DNA of 7,655 nucleotides from Ponticaulis sp. (GCA_002699325.1 PABS01000029.1:82342-89996), one strand, 5' to 3'; positions 1 through 5,197 are shown, counted from the first letter of the stretch. Made by a program: numbers and translations. The notes: generated from the sequence alone by a model not told the origin.

Positions 1-99
1 TTTCTCTTCGCGGCTTTCACGCTCGCAACCATGCGGGCTGAAGTCTACAAACGGCAATACGAAGCGAAACTCGCACGCATGAATCGGGGTGGCGTATGA
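1..99 (+). CDS. ccmC: CcmC, heme exporter/heme lyase subunit, C-terminal fragment
   Basis: The frame is open from base 1 to a TGA at 97-99 and encodes the last 32 residues. The visible part starts inside a hydrophobic stretch (FLFAAFTLATM) and continues as a basic tail (MRAEVYKRQYEAKL). This fits the last membrane helix of CcmC followed by its short cytoplasmic end with the usual 'mRaE' pattern. CcmC is an integral membrane protein of cytochrome c maturation system I that presents heme to the chaperone CcmE in the periplasm. Identification rests on this tail and on the overlapping downstream gene, which looks like ccmD. The 5' part lies outside the window. The last bases overlap the next start (ATGA), so the two genes are probably translationally coupled. 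CcmB is the main alternative, but it normally lacks such a charged tail and is not usually followed directly by ccmD. Confidence 0.75.
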   Translation, partial: FLFAAFTLATMRAEVYKRQYEAKLARMNRGGV

Positions 100-254
100 C
101 TGGGGTTGTAACGGGTGGCCAAACCTTCGTTCTTGCGAGCTTTGTGATCAGCGCAGCCGTGTTGATCGGGCTGGCAATCTGGACGATTCAGAAATTGTCG
201 GCGTCGAAGAAAAAGCTCGCAATGCTTGAAAAGCGAAGTGAGACGTCAGACTGA
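96..254 (+). CDS. ccmD: CcmD, small heme exporter accessory protein
   Basis: A 52-residue reading frame begins at the ATG overlapping the ccmC stop and ends with TGA at 252-254. It has one membrane helix (about residues 9-31, FVLASFVISAAVLIGLAIW) followed by a lysine-rich, probably coiled-coil cytoplasmic tail (QKLSASKKKLAMLEKR). Size, single helix, charged tail and position after ccmC all match CcmD, which associates with CcmC and CcmE and helps release holo-CcmE from the heme-handling complex. A G-rich stretch (GGGGTGG, about 87-93) just before the start can serve as a ribosome binding site. The gene is easily missed because it is so short. In many alphaproteobacteria a thioredoxin-like ccmG gene follows, but here a guanidinium exporter gene does. 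CcmD proteins are poorly conserved in sequence, so the call depends on architecture and context. Confidence 0.82.
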   Translation: MTGVVTGGQTFVLASFVISAAVLIGLAIWTIQKLSASKKKLAMLEKRSETSD

Positions 255-267
255 AGCTTGAGCTTCA
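252..267 (+). other. Perfect 6-bp stem-loop at the ccmD stop codon
   Basis: TGAAGC (252-257) and GCTTCA (262-267) are perfect complements separated by the loop TTGA. The 5' arm begins with the ccmD stop codon. No T-run follows, so it is not a canonical intrinsic terminator. It could protect the 3' end of the ccm transcript or weaken read-through into the guanidine-controlled gene. The structure is read directly from sequence; its role is inference. Confidence 0.35.
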
Positions 268-268
268 A

Positions 269-277
269 TGAGATAAT
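269..277 (+). promoter_or_regulatory. Candidate extended -10 promoter for the gdx transcript
   Basis: TG-A-GATAAT (269-277) matches the extended -10 pattern TGnTATAAT with one mismatch in the hexamer. No convincing -35 box sits 16-18 bases upstream, which is tolerated by extended -10 promoters. Transcription would begin near 283-286, a few bases before the first riboswitch hairpin at 292, which is a sensible position. It would give the exporter its own guanidine-controlled transcript, separate from ccm. This is a motif-only prediction. Confidence 0.35.
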
Positions 278-291
278 CACCAGATCGCCGC

Positions 292-344
292 TGAGGACGA
301 CCTCACCCAAACTTGGGCCAAATAACGGGACGACCCGACAGGAG
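292..344 (+). promoter_or_regulatory. Guanidine-II (mini-ykkC) riboswitch controlling gdx
   Basis: Two short hairpins carry the family's signature ACGR loop. Hairpin P1 is TGAGG-ACGA-CCTCA (292-305). Hairpin P2 is CGGG-ACGA-CCCG (326-337). They are separated by a 20-base linker, and the Shine-Dalgarno AGGAG (340-344) follows P2 after two bases, 7 bases before the ATG at 352. Two near-identical stem-loops with ACGR loops immediately before an SMR exporter gene are the known architecture of the guanidine-II class. In that class each loop binds one guanidinium ion and loop-loop contact exposes the ribosome binding site, switching translation on. The linker (306-325) contains GGGCC, which could pair with the SD region as an anti-SD (see findings). 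The downstream gene is a guanidinium exporter of the right subtype, so the two identifications support each other independently. Confidence 0.93.
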
Positions 345-351
345 CCCCCTT

Positions 352-666
352 ATGCCTTGGGTTTATCTCGTTCTTGCCGGTTTCCTTGAAATCATCTGGG
401 CCTTCGCCATGAAGCAATCGCATGGCTTCACTCGGGTTTTTCCGACGCTTGTCATGGCTGTCGCCATGATGGGGTCTTTTGGCCTTCTGGCTCTGGCCAT
501 GCGTCATCTGCCACTGGGTACAGCTTATATGACCTGGACGGGGATCGGTGCAGTTGGCGCATTCATTGTCGGAGTGACGCTCCTATCGGAGCCCGTCTCG
601 CTCCTGCGCATTGTGGCGGCATTGCTGATCGTCAGCGGCCTTATTCTGATGAAGTATGCGAGCTAG
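352..666 (+). CDS. gdx: Guanidinium exporter Gdx (SugE-type SMR transporter)
   Basis: This 104-residue, four-helix SMR protein exports guanidinium ion in exchange for protons as an inner-membrane dimer. The start MPWVYLVLAGFLEIIW closely resembles E. coli SugE/Gdx. Residues that line the binding site in characterised Gdx proteins are all present at the family positions: the essential Glu13, Trp16, Ser42, Tyr59 and Trp62. The segment LPLGTAYMTWTGIGAVGA (53-70) is typical of SugE. This set, with Gly10, favours Gdx over the multidrug Qac/EmrE subtype. The ATG at 352 is chosen because AGGAG lies 7 bases upstream and the protein then has normal length. An in-frame ATG at 313 would run translation through the riboswitch and add a non-family N-terminus. 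The guanidine-II leader strongly supports the substrate. It does not overlap ccmD and is convergent with the marR-type gene. Confidence 0.95.
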   Translation: MPWVYLVLAGFLEIIWAFAMKQSHGFTRVFPTLVMAVAMMGSFGLLALAMRHLPLGTAYMTWTGIGAVGAFIVGVTLLSEPVSLLRIVAALLIVSGLILMKYAS

Positions 667-683
667 CCAACATGAAGGACAGA

Positions 684-721
684 GGTCGCGGAACAGAGCG
701 ATCAGCCCTTCTTCTTTTTTT
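684..721 (+). terminator. Candidate intrinsic terminator downstream of gdx
   Basis: GGTCGC (684-689) pairs with GCGATC (698-703), a six-pair stem with one G-U and an eight-base loop. A pyrimidine stretch follows from 706, including seven consecutive T (715-721). It lies 18 bases past the gdx stop. The T-rich DNA is also the reverse complement of lysine codons in the convergent marR-type gene, so it may serve both roles or be coincidental. The stem is modest and the T-run begins about 11 bases after it, which weakens the call. Confidence 0.3.
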
Positions 722-1256
722 CCTTCTTGTCTTTTTTCTTCTTTTTCTTTTTCTCGTCGTTGGTCTTTTTCTTCGCCTTCACATCGACCGGCGAGTCCAG
801 CTCAGCGAAGTCCACGCCATCCACATTTGCAAGCAGACCGAGAATTCCGACAAAGGCGCGGCGCCGGTTTTTTGGCAGCATTGACAGAATTGCATCATCT
901 GCCTTCTGAACGACTGGCTTGCTGGCATCGAGAGCGCCCTTGCCATCTTCGGTGAGGTGGACCGACTTGGCTCGCGCATCGAGTTTCGCCTGACGACGCT
1001 CGACCAGTCCGCGCTTTTCCATACGCTGAACCATGTCAGCGAGAGTCGAGCGATCAATACCTGTAGTTTTCACGAGTTCCGACTGCGTGCAGCCTTCATG
1101 CTCTGCCACCGCAGCCAGCACTGCGAACTGACGCAAAGTGATGTCTGCCGCACCCATGCCTTCAAATTGTTCCGCTGCGAACTGTTGGGCGCGATGCAGC
1201 AGGTGACTTGCCGAGCGATCCAGACTGAACTGGTTTTCGGTTTCTTCAGATACCAC
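702..1256 (-). CDS. MarR-family regulator with poly-lysine C-terminal tail
   Basis: The 184-residue protein has a MarR winged-helix core. Helix-turn-helix region: about residues 38-82, with LRQFAVLAAVAEHEGCTQSEL then TGIDRSTLADMVQRMEKRGLVER. Wing: RRQAKLDARAKSVHLTEDGK, with the conserved D/R-rich wing followed by LTxxG. Such proteins are dimeric DNA-binding repressors, often relieved by small ligands or oxidation. The start is GTG at 1254-1256, with GGAG six bases upstream on the - strand. The core ends near residue 155 and is followed by a tail of about 25 residues (160-184) containing 17 lysines, encoded by AAG/AAA runs; this is unusual for the family. The gene is divergent from the NUDIX gene across 148 bases and convergent with gdx (35-base gap). 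Autoregulation is likely by family habit. Its ligand and targets cannot be read from sequence, and the guanidine exporter is already explained by its riboswitch. Confidence 0.9.
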   Translation of the reverse strand: MVSEETENQFSLDRSASHLLHRAQQFAAEQFEGMGAADITLRQFAVLAAVAEHEGCTQSELVKTTGIDRSTLADMVQRMEKRGLVERRQAKLDARAKSVHLTEDGKGALDASKPVVQKADDAILSMLPKNRRRAFVGILGLLANVDGVDFAELDSPVDVKAKKKTNDEKKKKKKKDKKEKKKKG

Positions 1257-1290
1257 GCTTCTCTCCCGCTCAAGCGATGATTGATTTTCG

Positions 1291-1308
1291 AAACTACTCT
1301 GCCAGTTT
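1291..1308. promoter_or_regulatory. Candidate MarR-type operator (inverted repeat)
   Basis: AAACT (1291-1295) and AGTTT (1304-1308) form a perfect inverted repeat with an 8-base spacer, 18 bp overall, in the region between the divergent marR-type and NUDIX genes. It overlaps an 8-bp palindrome TTTCGAAA (1286-1293). It lies about 35 bases upstream of the regulator's GTG start, where a repressor site for autoregulation would be expected. MarR dimers usually bind palindromes of roughly 16-20 bp. The assignment is inferred from geometry and position only. Confidence 0.3.
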
Positions 1309-1404
1309 AGCCATGAATTGTTGCAGTCTGGTGAAACTGATCGTGTGCGGACGGCTTAACCCAGAATGCTGAAAATATGAAGCTTTGCGAGGAAACTGAC
1401 GAAT

Positions 1405-1941
1405 ATGGACAAACCAGGTGCAAGTTTTCGCATGGCCATTCCGGATGGAGACGATCGCGAACGGCGCATGTGTGAGCGCTGCGATTTCATTGACTATATC
1501 AATCCACGCGTCGTCGTCGGCTCAGTTGCGACATGGGAAGATCGCATCCTGATCTGCAAGCGCGCCATTGAGCCGAGGCTTGGTTTCTGGACGCTGCCTG
1601 CCGGTTTTATGGAAATGGGGGAAACAGTCGAAGACGCCGCAAAACGTGAGGCACAGGAGGAAGCCTGCGCCGACCTGGAGCTGGAGCGGGTTCTTGCGGT
1701 TTATTCCATTCCCCGGATCAGCCAGGTGCAGGTGATGTTCAAGGCCAGGCTTCTCAATCCTGACGTTGCTCCGGGCCCGGAAAGTCAGGAGGTCAAACTC
1801 GTGAAATGGGACGACATACCCTGGGCTGGTATGGCTTTTCCATCAGCCATCTGGGCCCTGAAAAACTGGAAAAGCGTTGAGGGGCGGACAGACTATGTGC
1901 CCTTCAGTAATCCACCCGATAGCGAGCATCTGACGCGCTAA
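1405..1941 (+). CDS. NUDIX hydrolase with half zinc-ribbon N-terminus
   Basis: The 178-residue protein contains the Nudix box at about residues 67-89: GFMEMGETVEDAAKREAQEE, fitting Gx5Ex7REUxEE, which binds the metal ions that catalyse cleavage of nucleoside-diphosphate-X substrates. The next consensus glycine (EExGU) is replaced by Cys. Before it lies IPDGDDRERRMCERC..I.YINPRVVVGSV (about 12-41), the second half of the zinc-ribbon linker common in NudC-related and ADP-sugar/NADH-type Nudix proteins. Only one CxxC (residues 23 and 26) is present; the first pair of a full ribbon is missing. An in-frame stop (1378-1380) just upstream excludes a longer protein. The start ATG follows AGGA at 1390-1393. 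Substrate is unknown; general nucleotide housekeeping is a reasonable inference. Its TAA stop overlaps the convergent yciB stop by three bases. Confidence 0.9.
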   Translation: MDKPGASFRMAIPDGDDRERRMCERCDFIDYINPRVVVGSVATWEDRILICKRAIEPRLGFWTLPAGFMEMGETVEDAAKREAQEEACADLELERVLAVYSIPRISQVQVMFKARLLNPDVAPGPESQEVKLVKWDDIPWAGMAFPSAIWALKNWKSVEGRTDYVPFSNPPDSEHLTR

Positions 1942-2660
1942 ACGGGCTTTTCGCCTTCCCAATGCTTCATCGTGTAGGGCAGATTAGCCAGCATGAAGAG
2001 TGCTACGATGACAAAATTGCCAAGCTTCATCCACGCCCAAACCGATTCCTGATCACGCGAACCAAACTCGACACCGAGGAGTGTGTAGGGTTCTGTTGGA
2101 ACGAATGTGATGCCAAGCAGCGTCAGGGGAGATTCCGGAAGCGGGCAGAAATAACGCCAGAGAAACTCGTTCAGCAGGGCGAGGAAGATGAAGAAAAAGC
2201 CCCAGCGGAGCGTCAAAGTATTCCAGGCAAAGTCTGGCAGTTCGAAAGCGTGGTCGAGCATCATCTTCCAGAAATTGCGCCCAACAGCGAGGCCGCCCAG
2301 CAGAACCACGGCGAACAGTGAATTAATGATGGTGGGCTTGATATATGCGAAAGCTTCCTGTTGCAGCGCGATTGTCAGCACACCGAAAAAACCGACCACA
2401 CTGCCCGAGAGGATGAGCATTGGCGGAATTTTCTCTTTGTTCATAAGTTTGTAAACGATGACCACGGCTGTAGATGCCATCAGGGCGCCAGTGGCCCAGA
2501 AGATTGCCGCATCACTTGTGAAAGCACCGTCGCCTTCAGGCAGGAAGCGGCCCATCACAGTGTAGGTCAGGATAAATGCGATGGTCGGCCCAAGTTCCGC
2601 CCACAGATTTGTTGGCGATTTGTCCGAGCTTTTTTCGCTCTTTTCAGGTGCATCAGTCAT
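1938..2660 (-). CDS. yciB: Inner membrane-spanning protein YciB / septation protein A (IspZ)
   Basis: The 240-residue polytopic protein has about five to six membrane helices. It matches the YciB/IspZ family through ELGPTIAFI (22-30), IKPTIINSLFAVVLLGG (107-123), LRWGFFFIFLALLNEFLWR (151-169) and VWAWMKLGNFVIVALFMLANLP (207-228). The family is linked to cell envelope/septation; its biochemical role is unclear. The ATG at 2658-2660 is preferred. An upstream in-frame TTG at 2696 would add 12 non-family residues and has no evident ribosome binding site. Two features are odd: a hydrophilic N-terminal extension of about 17 residues, and an insertion (about 172-205) between the helix ending NEFLWR and the final WxxxK segment, containing a small internal repeat (TLLGITF and TLLGVEF). 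YciB, ccm and ftsY commonly lie near each other in alphaproteobacteria, which supports the call. It is last in a same-strand run of four genes. Confidence 0.92.
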   Translation of the reverse strand: MTDAPEKSEKSSDKSPTNLWAELGPTIAFILTYTVMGRFLPEGDGAFTSDAAIFWATGALMASTAVVIVYKLMNKEKIPPMLILSGSVVGFFGVLTIALQQEAFAYIKPTIINSLFAVVLLGGLAVGRNFWKMMLDHAFELPDFAWNTLTLRWGFFFIFLALLNEFLWRYFCPLPESPLTLLGITFVPTEPYTLLGVEFGSRDQESVWAWMKLGNFVIVALFMLANLPYTMKHWEGEKPV

Positions 2661-2691
2661 AGCCACGTTTACGCACCATTCCGGCGACCAG

Positions 2692-2709
2692 TTCAATCTA
2701 AAACTTGAA
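2692..2709. repeat. Inverted repeat TTCAA-N8-TTGAA upstream of yciB
   Basis: TTCAA (2692-2696) and TTGAA (2705-2709) are perfect inverted copies with an 8-base A/T-rich spacer, inside the 64-base gap between the unknown membrane protein gene and yciB. The 5-8-5 geometry resembles a dimeric-regulator site or a short RNA hairpin. Either could adjust yciB expression apart from the upstream genes. Function is unproven. Confidence 0.25.
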
Positions 2710-2724
2710 GGATGTTGCTCGCGT

Positions 2725-3216
2725 TTAGCGGGCGAGGAGAAGCACCAGCGCTACTGGACCGAACATTGCGAGCCCCAAAAGGAGGAATAAGCCGATCATT
2801 TCCAGTCGAGCACGAGTGAGACGATATTTGGAGGGGTGTTGGACCACACCATAAACAAGCATCACGGCGGCGACTGAAAACGAGATCGCAATGACAGGCC
2901 CTGGAGGCAACACAAGACCTTGCGCGAGCATGCCGAACAGAACGGCCCCTCCAGCCAAACTGACGATCAGCCCCAGGAGTGCGGGAAAATTTGCATTGAT
3001 TGAGCCGCCTTCGCGGCAAGCCTTAGCGAGGGCAAAGAGTGAATTCGTGGCTATCATGCCAGGGCAGAATAGAAGCGCGTAACCAGGTGGTGCATCCGTG
3101 TGGAGTAGCAAAATTGAACCGATGAACGCGCAAGCCCCCAGGCCGCCCAAGATTTTGCTGGGGAGCTGATCTTTCGAAAGCCCTAGAGATCTGAACGGGT
3201 GAACGAGCGCGCGCAT
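2725..3216 (-). CDS. Unknown small polytopic membrane protein
   Basis: I do not recognise the family. The 163-residue protein has about five hydrophobic segments: roughly 21-40 (KILGGLGACAFIGSILLLH), 47-65 (ALLFCPGMIATNSLFALAK), 76-101, 104-125 and 138-162 (ending FGPVALVLLLAR). A basic, amphipathic N-terminus (MRALVHPFRSLGLSK) and a basic loop (HPSKYRLTRARLE) suggest those ends face the cytoplasm. The ATG at 3214-3216 is well placed after AGGA (seven-base spacing on the - strand), and codon use looks like its neighbours, so it is very likely a real gene. It lies 43 bases after the flippase gene and 64 before yciB, on the same strand, so co-transcription is plausible. No catalytic or transport motif is visible. 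Confidence 0.8.
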   Translation of the reverse strand: MRALVHPFRSLGLSKDQLPSKILGGLGACAFIGSILLLHTDAPPGYALLFCPGMIATNSLFALAKACREGGSINANFPALLGLIVSLAGGAVLFGMLAQGLVLPPGPVIAISFSVAAVMLVYGVVQHPSKYRLTRARLEMIGLFLLLGLAMFGPVALVLLLAR

Positions 3217-3259
3217 ACTGCAATCCTAGCGTCAAACAGAGCCGATTTCAATCTGTCGA

Positions 3260-4726
3260 CTAGCCAGAGTGAGCTTCCTTGCGTGCTTTGAAGCGGGAGA
3301 CGGCCTGACCCAATACATTTCGTGCATTTGCAACGTTCAACGCGACAATGGCGGCGGCGTATACGCTCGCCCCGACACCTGCTTCGACGAAGAGTTCGAT
3401 CAATGCTGGCATATCGGGAACCAGCTGCACGGCACCGGCCATGATCAGACAGGCCAGGAGTGTTTTGGCGAGATCCCCAGCTGGCACGGGCAGACGAACA
3501 TGTCTGCGGCCCACCAAAGCAAGCAGAATAACGCCCAGCGCATAGCAGCCGACGGTCGCATAAACGGCGCCCATAATACCGATGCGTGGCAGGAAAATAA
3601 TATTCAGCCCGATATTGGCGAGCGCAGGGATCAGCATCAGAAGCGCGCGCTCCCCTGTCTTCCGCGCAAGCTGGAAGGCCTCCGAAAAATAATGGATCAG
3701 AAGGCCGTTGAGGAGACCCGCCGCCGCAATCCACGGAATAATGTGACGCGCCTGCTCTCGCAGCTCCTCGCCGATCGTCACGTCGGCAATCGGACCAGCA
3801 GTCAGCGCAATGCCAACCGCCGCTGGAAGCGCGATGAGGAAGATCGACTGCGCCATGCTTCGGGCCGCTTTCGCAGTGCCTTCGGGACCTTCCTTCTCAT
3901 AGGCGGCCATCAAAAGTGGTGAAGCCGCTGTTGCCGCCCATGCGCAGATCATGAGGACGGTTTTGTCGGCAACACCATAGCCTGCCGCATAGGCTCCCAC
4001 AGCGGCCTCATCGATGAAGAACGCAATCAGGAAACGGTCTGATGCTGATAGAATGAGATCAAGAACGAGCGCTGCCGCAATCGGCAAGCCGTAGGCCACG
4101 TAACGACGCGCATTTTCGGGATCGAAACGCCCCGGCGCAGACTGTTTCCAAAGCCAGGCACCTTCACTGAAGGCAGCGATGGTGTAGGCGAAAGCCAGAC
4201 CTGCCAGTGGCGCGGCAGCACCAAGTCCGGTAAAGGCGGCCAGCAAAGTGCCGACGACAAACCCGCCGACGAGCCGCCAGATCTCCACCAATGAATACCG
4301 CTTAATACGTTGGCTGGCCTTATGATTCTGTTGCGCGATGTTCGCGATCACAGAGACAGGCAGAAGAATGATCAGCCAAGGGAGTATGGACCGGAACTCT
4401 GGCGCGTTGCTGACCATGAACCAGACCATGGCCAGCGCCAGAAACGCTGGAAAGATCGAGACAGCACAGAGAGACAGTGTCGTACGATAGTGTACCGGCA
4501 GCGTCTTTTTCGCATCGGCTTCTCCGTTAAAGCGGTAACCGGCCGCTTCCACCCAAGTTAGGGTAAGCGTGTGCAAGAGATGCATGGTCGAAAGTGCTAA
4601 CGCGTATCGGCCATATTCTGACGCTTCGAGCAGGCGAGTGAACGCAAAGACGGTGCCGAACTGAACCAGCGCGCCCATCAAGCTGACAGGCAAATACCCG
4701 AAAAGATGTCTTACAAGGTTCGGCAA
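3260..4726 (-). CDS. Wzx/PST-type polysaccharide (lipid-linked oligosaccharide) flippase
   Basis: The 488-residue protein has about 12-14 predicted membrane helices, the usual size of polysaccharide-transporter family flippases in the MOP superfamily. These move lipid-linked sugars across the inner membrane for surface polysaccharide or O-antigen assembly. Family hallmarks are the N-terminal helix with FTRLLEASEYGRYALALS (29-46), the central ASDRFLIAFF (228-237) followed by VGAYAAGYGVAD, and NIGLNIIFLP-RIGIMGAVYAT (371-391), equivalent to the 'NliLiPryGilGAA' motif. The start is TTG at 4724-4726: AGGAG lies six bases upstream (4733-4737) and no better in-frame start exists nearby. That ribosome binding site lies in a short hairpin. 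No glycosyltransferase or polymerase genes are in the window, so the sugar substrate is unknown. It follows the hxlR-type gene by 48 bases on the same strand. Confidence 0.88.
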   Translation of the reverse strand: MPNLVRHLFGYLPVSLMGALVQFGTVFAFTRLLEASEYGRYALALSTMHLLHTLTLTWVEAAGYRFNGEADAKKTLPVHYRTTLSLCAVSIFPAFLALAMVWFMVSNAPEFRSILPWLIILLPVSVIANIAQQNHKASQRIKRYSLVEIWRLVGGFVVGTLLAAFTGLGAAAPLAGLAFAYTIAAFSEGAWLWKQSAPGRFDPENARRYVAYGLPIAAALVLDLILSASDRFLIAFFIDEAAVGAYAAGYGVADKTVLMICAWAATAASPLLMAAYEKEGPEGTAKAARSMAQSIFLIALPAAVGIALTAGPIADVTIGEELREQARHIIPWIAAAGLLNGLLIHYFSEAFQLARKTGERALLMLIPALANIGLNIIFLPRIGIMGAVYATVGCYALGVILLALVGRRHVRLPVPAGDLAKTLLACLIMAGAVQLVPDMPALIELFVEAGVGASVYAAAIVALNVANARNVLGQAVSRFKARKEAHSG

Positions 4727-4731
4727 GGCAG

Positions 4732-4747
4732 ACTCCTACAGCGGAGT
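4732..4747 (-). promoter_or_regulatory. Hairpin enclosing the flippase ribosome binding site
   Basis: On the - strand ACTCC (4747-4743) pairs perfectly with GGAGT (4736-4732) around a six-base loop. The 3' arm is the Shine-Dalgarno of the TTG-started flippase gene. Folding would hide the site and lower initiation unless opened, for example by ribosomes finishing the upstream gene. A 5-bp stem is weak by itself. The pairing is seen; the effect is inferred. Confidence 0.35.
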
Positions 4748-4774
4748 ATCTAGCCGAAAGCTGTCAAAACCTGA

Positions 4775-5173
4775 TTAACCAGACAGTTCAGATTCGCGCG
4801 CGTCGAAAGCATTTCGAGCGCTATTGATCTTCTGATAATGCGTCTGTCCCCAATTGGAGATCATGCCGATGGGTTCGCACAAAGACTCTCCAAGTGGTGT
4901 GAGTCTGTACTCTACGCGTGGCGGCACTTCCTGATAATCGCGGCGCTCAATCAAGCCGTCGCGCTCAAGCGAGCGCAGGGTCTGGGTCAGCATTTTCTGG
5001 CTGATACCCTTAATGGTGCGCATCAGCTCACCATTCCGCATCACCGGCTGCTGACGAAGCGAATGGAAAACCATGAGCTTCCATTTGTCGGCGAGCATCT
5101 CAAAAACCATGCGGGAGGGGCAGGCTTCGATCTCCAGAACTTCACTTTGATTGGCATCCAGGCGCGTGAGCAT
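4775..5173 (-). CDS. HxlR-family (DUF24) winged-helix transcriptional regulator
   Basis: The 132-residue protein matches the HxlR family along its length. CPSRMVFEMLADKWKLMVFHSLR (18-40) is the 'CP...GKW' N-terminal region, GISQKMLTQTLRSLERDGLIER (56-77) is the recognition helix, and VEYRLTPLGESL (87-98) is the wing. The ATG at 5171-5173 is chosen because GGAGG stands seven bases upstream; an upstream in-frame start at 5206 would lie over the divergent promoter region. Cys18 occupies the position of the redox-sensing N-terminal cysteine known in YodB, CatR and QorR; a second cysteine is Cys99. HxlR regulators of this kind repress divergent quinone- or nitro-reductase genes and respond to quinones, aldehydes or disulfide stress. 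The gene is divergent from a flavodoxin-type quinone reductase (110-base gap), so that gene is the probable target. Confidence 0.92.
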   Translation of the reverse strand: MLTRLDANQSEVLEIEACPSRMVFEMLADKWKLMVFHSLRQQPVMRNGELMRTIKGISQKMLTQTLRSLERDGLIERRDYQEVPPRVEYRLTPLGESLCEPIGMISNWGQTHYQKINSARNAFDARESELSG

Positions 5174-5197
5174 GTCTATTCCTCCAAATTTATTAAT

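Noticed and set aside
313..351. N-terminal extension of the SMR protein beginning at the ATG at 313
   Set aside because: It would translate through riboswitch hairpin P2, adds residues not found in the family, and the ATG at 352 has an ideal Shine-Dalgarno.
277..507. 76-residue frame on the - strand
   Set aside because: It is antisense to the riboswitch and gdx, has low-complexity composition and no recognisable features.
702..1256. MarR protein as the regulator of gdx
   Set aside because: The genes converge rather than diverge, and gdx already has a riboswitch; no dyad lies in the gdx leader apart from the riboswitch hairpins and the ccmD-stop stem-loop.
656..1280. Several + strand frames opposite the marR-type gene, including phenylalanine/serine-rich ones
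   Set aside because: These are complements of the regulator's coding sequence; the poly-Phe and poly-Ser runs come from its lysine codons.
2661..2696. TTG start adding 12 residues to YciB
   Set aside because: No ribosome binding site is seen and the extra residues do not resemble the family; the ATG at 2660 is preferred, with some uncertainty.
3183..3922. Long frames overlapping the flippase gene (3183-3734 on -, 3269-3922 on +)
   Set aside because: Their composition is that of out-of-frame translation of GC-rich DNA (Arg/Cys/Gly-rich) and the flippase frame has clear family motifs throughout.
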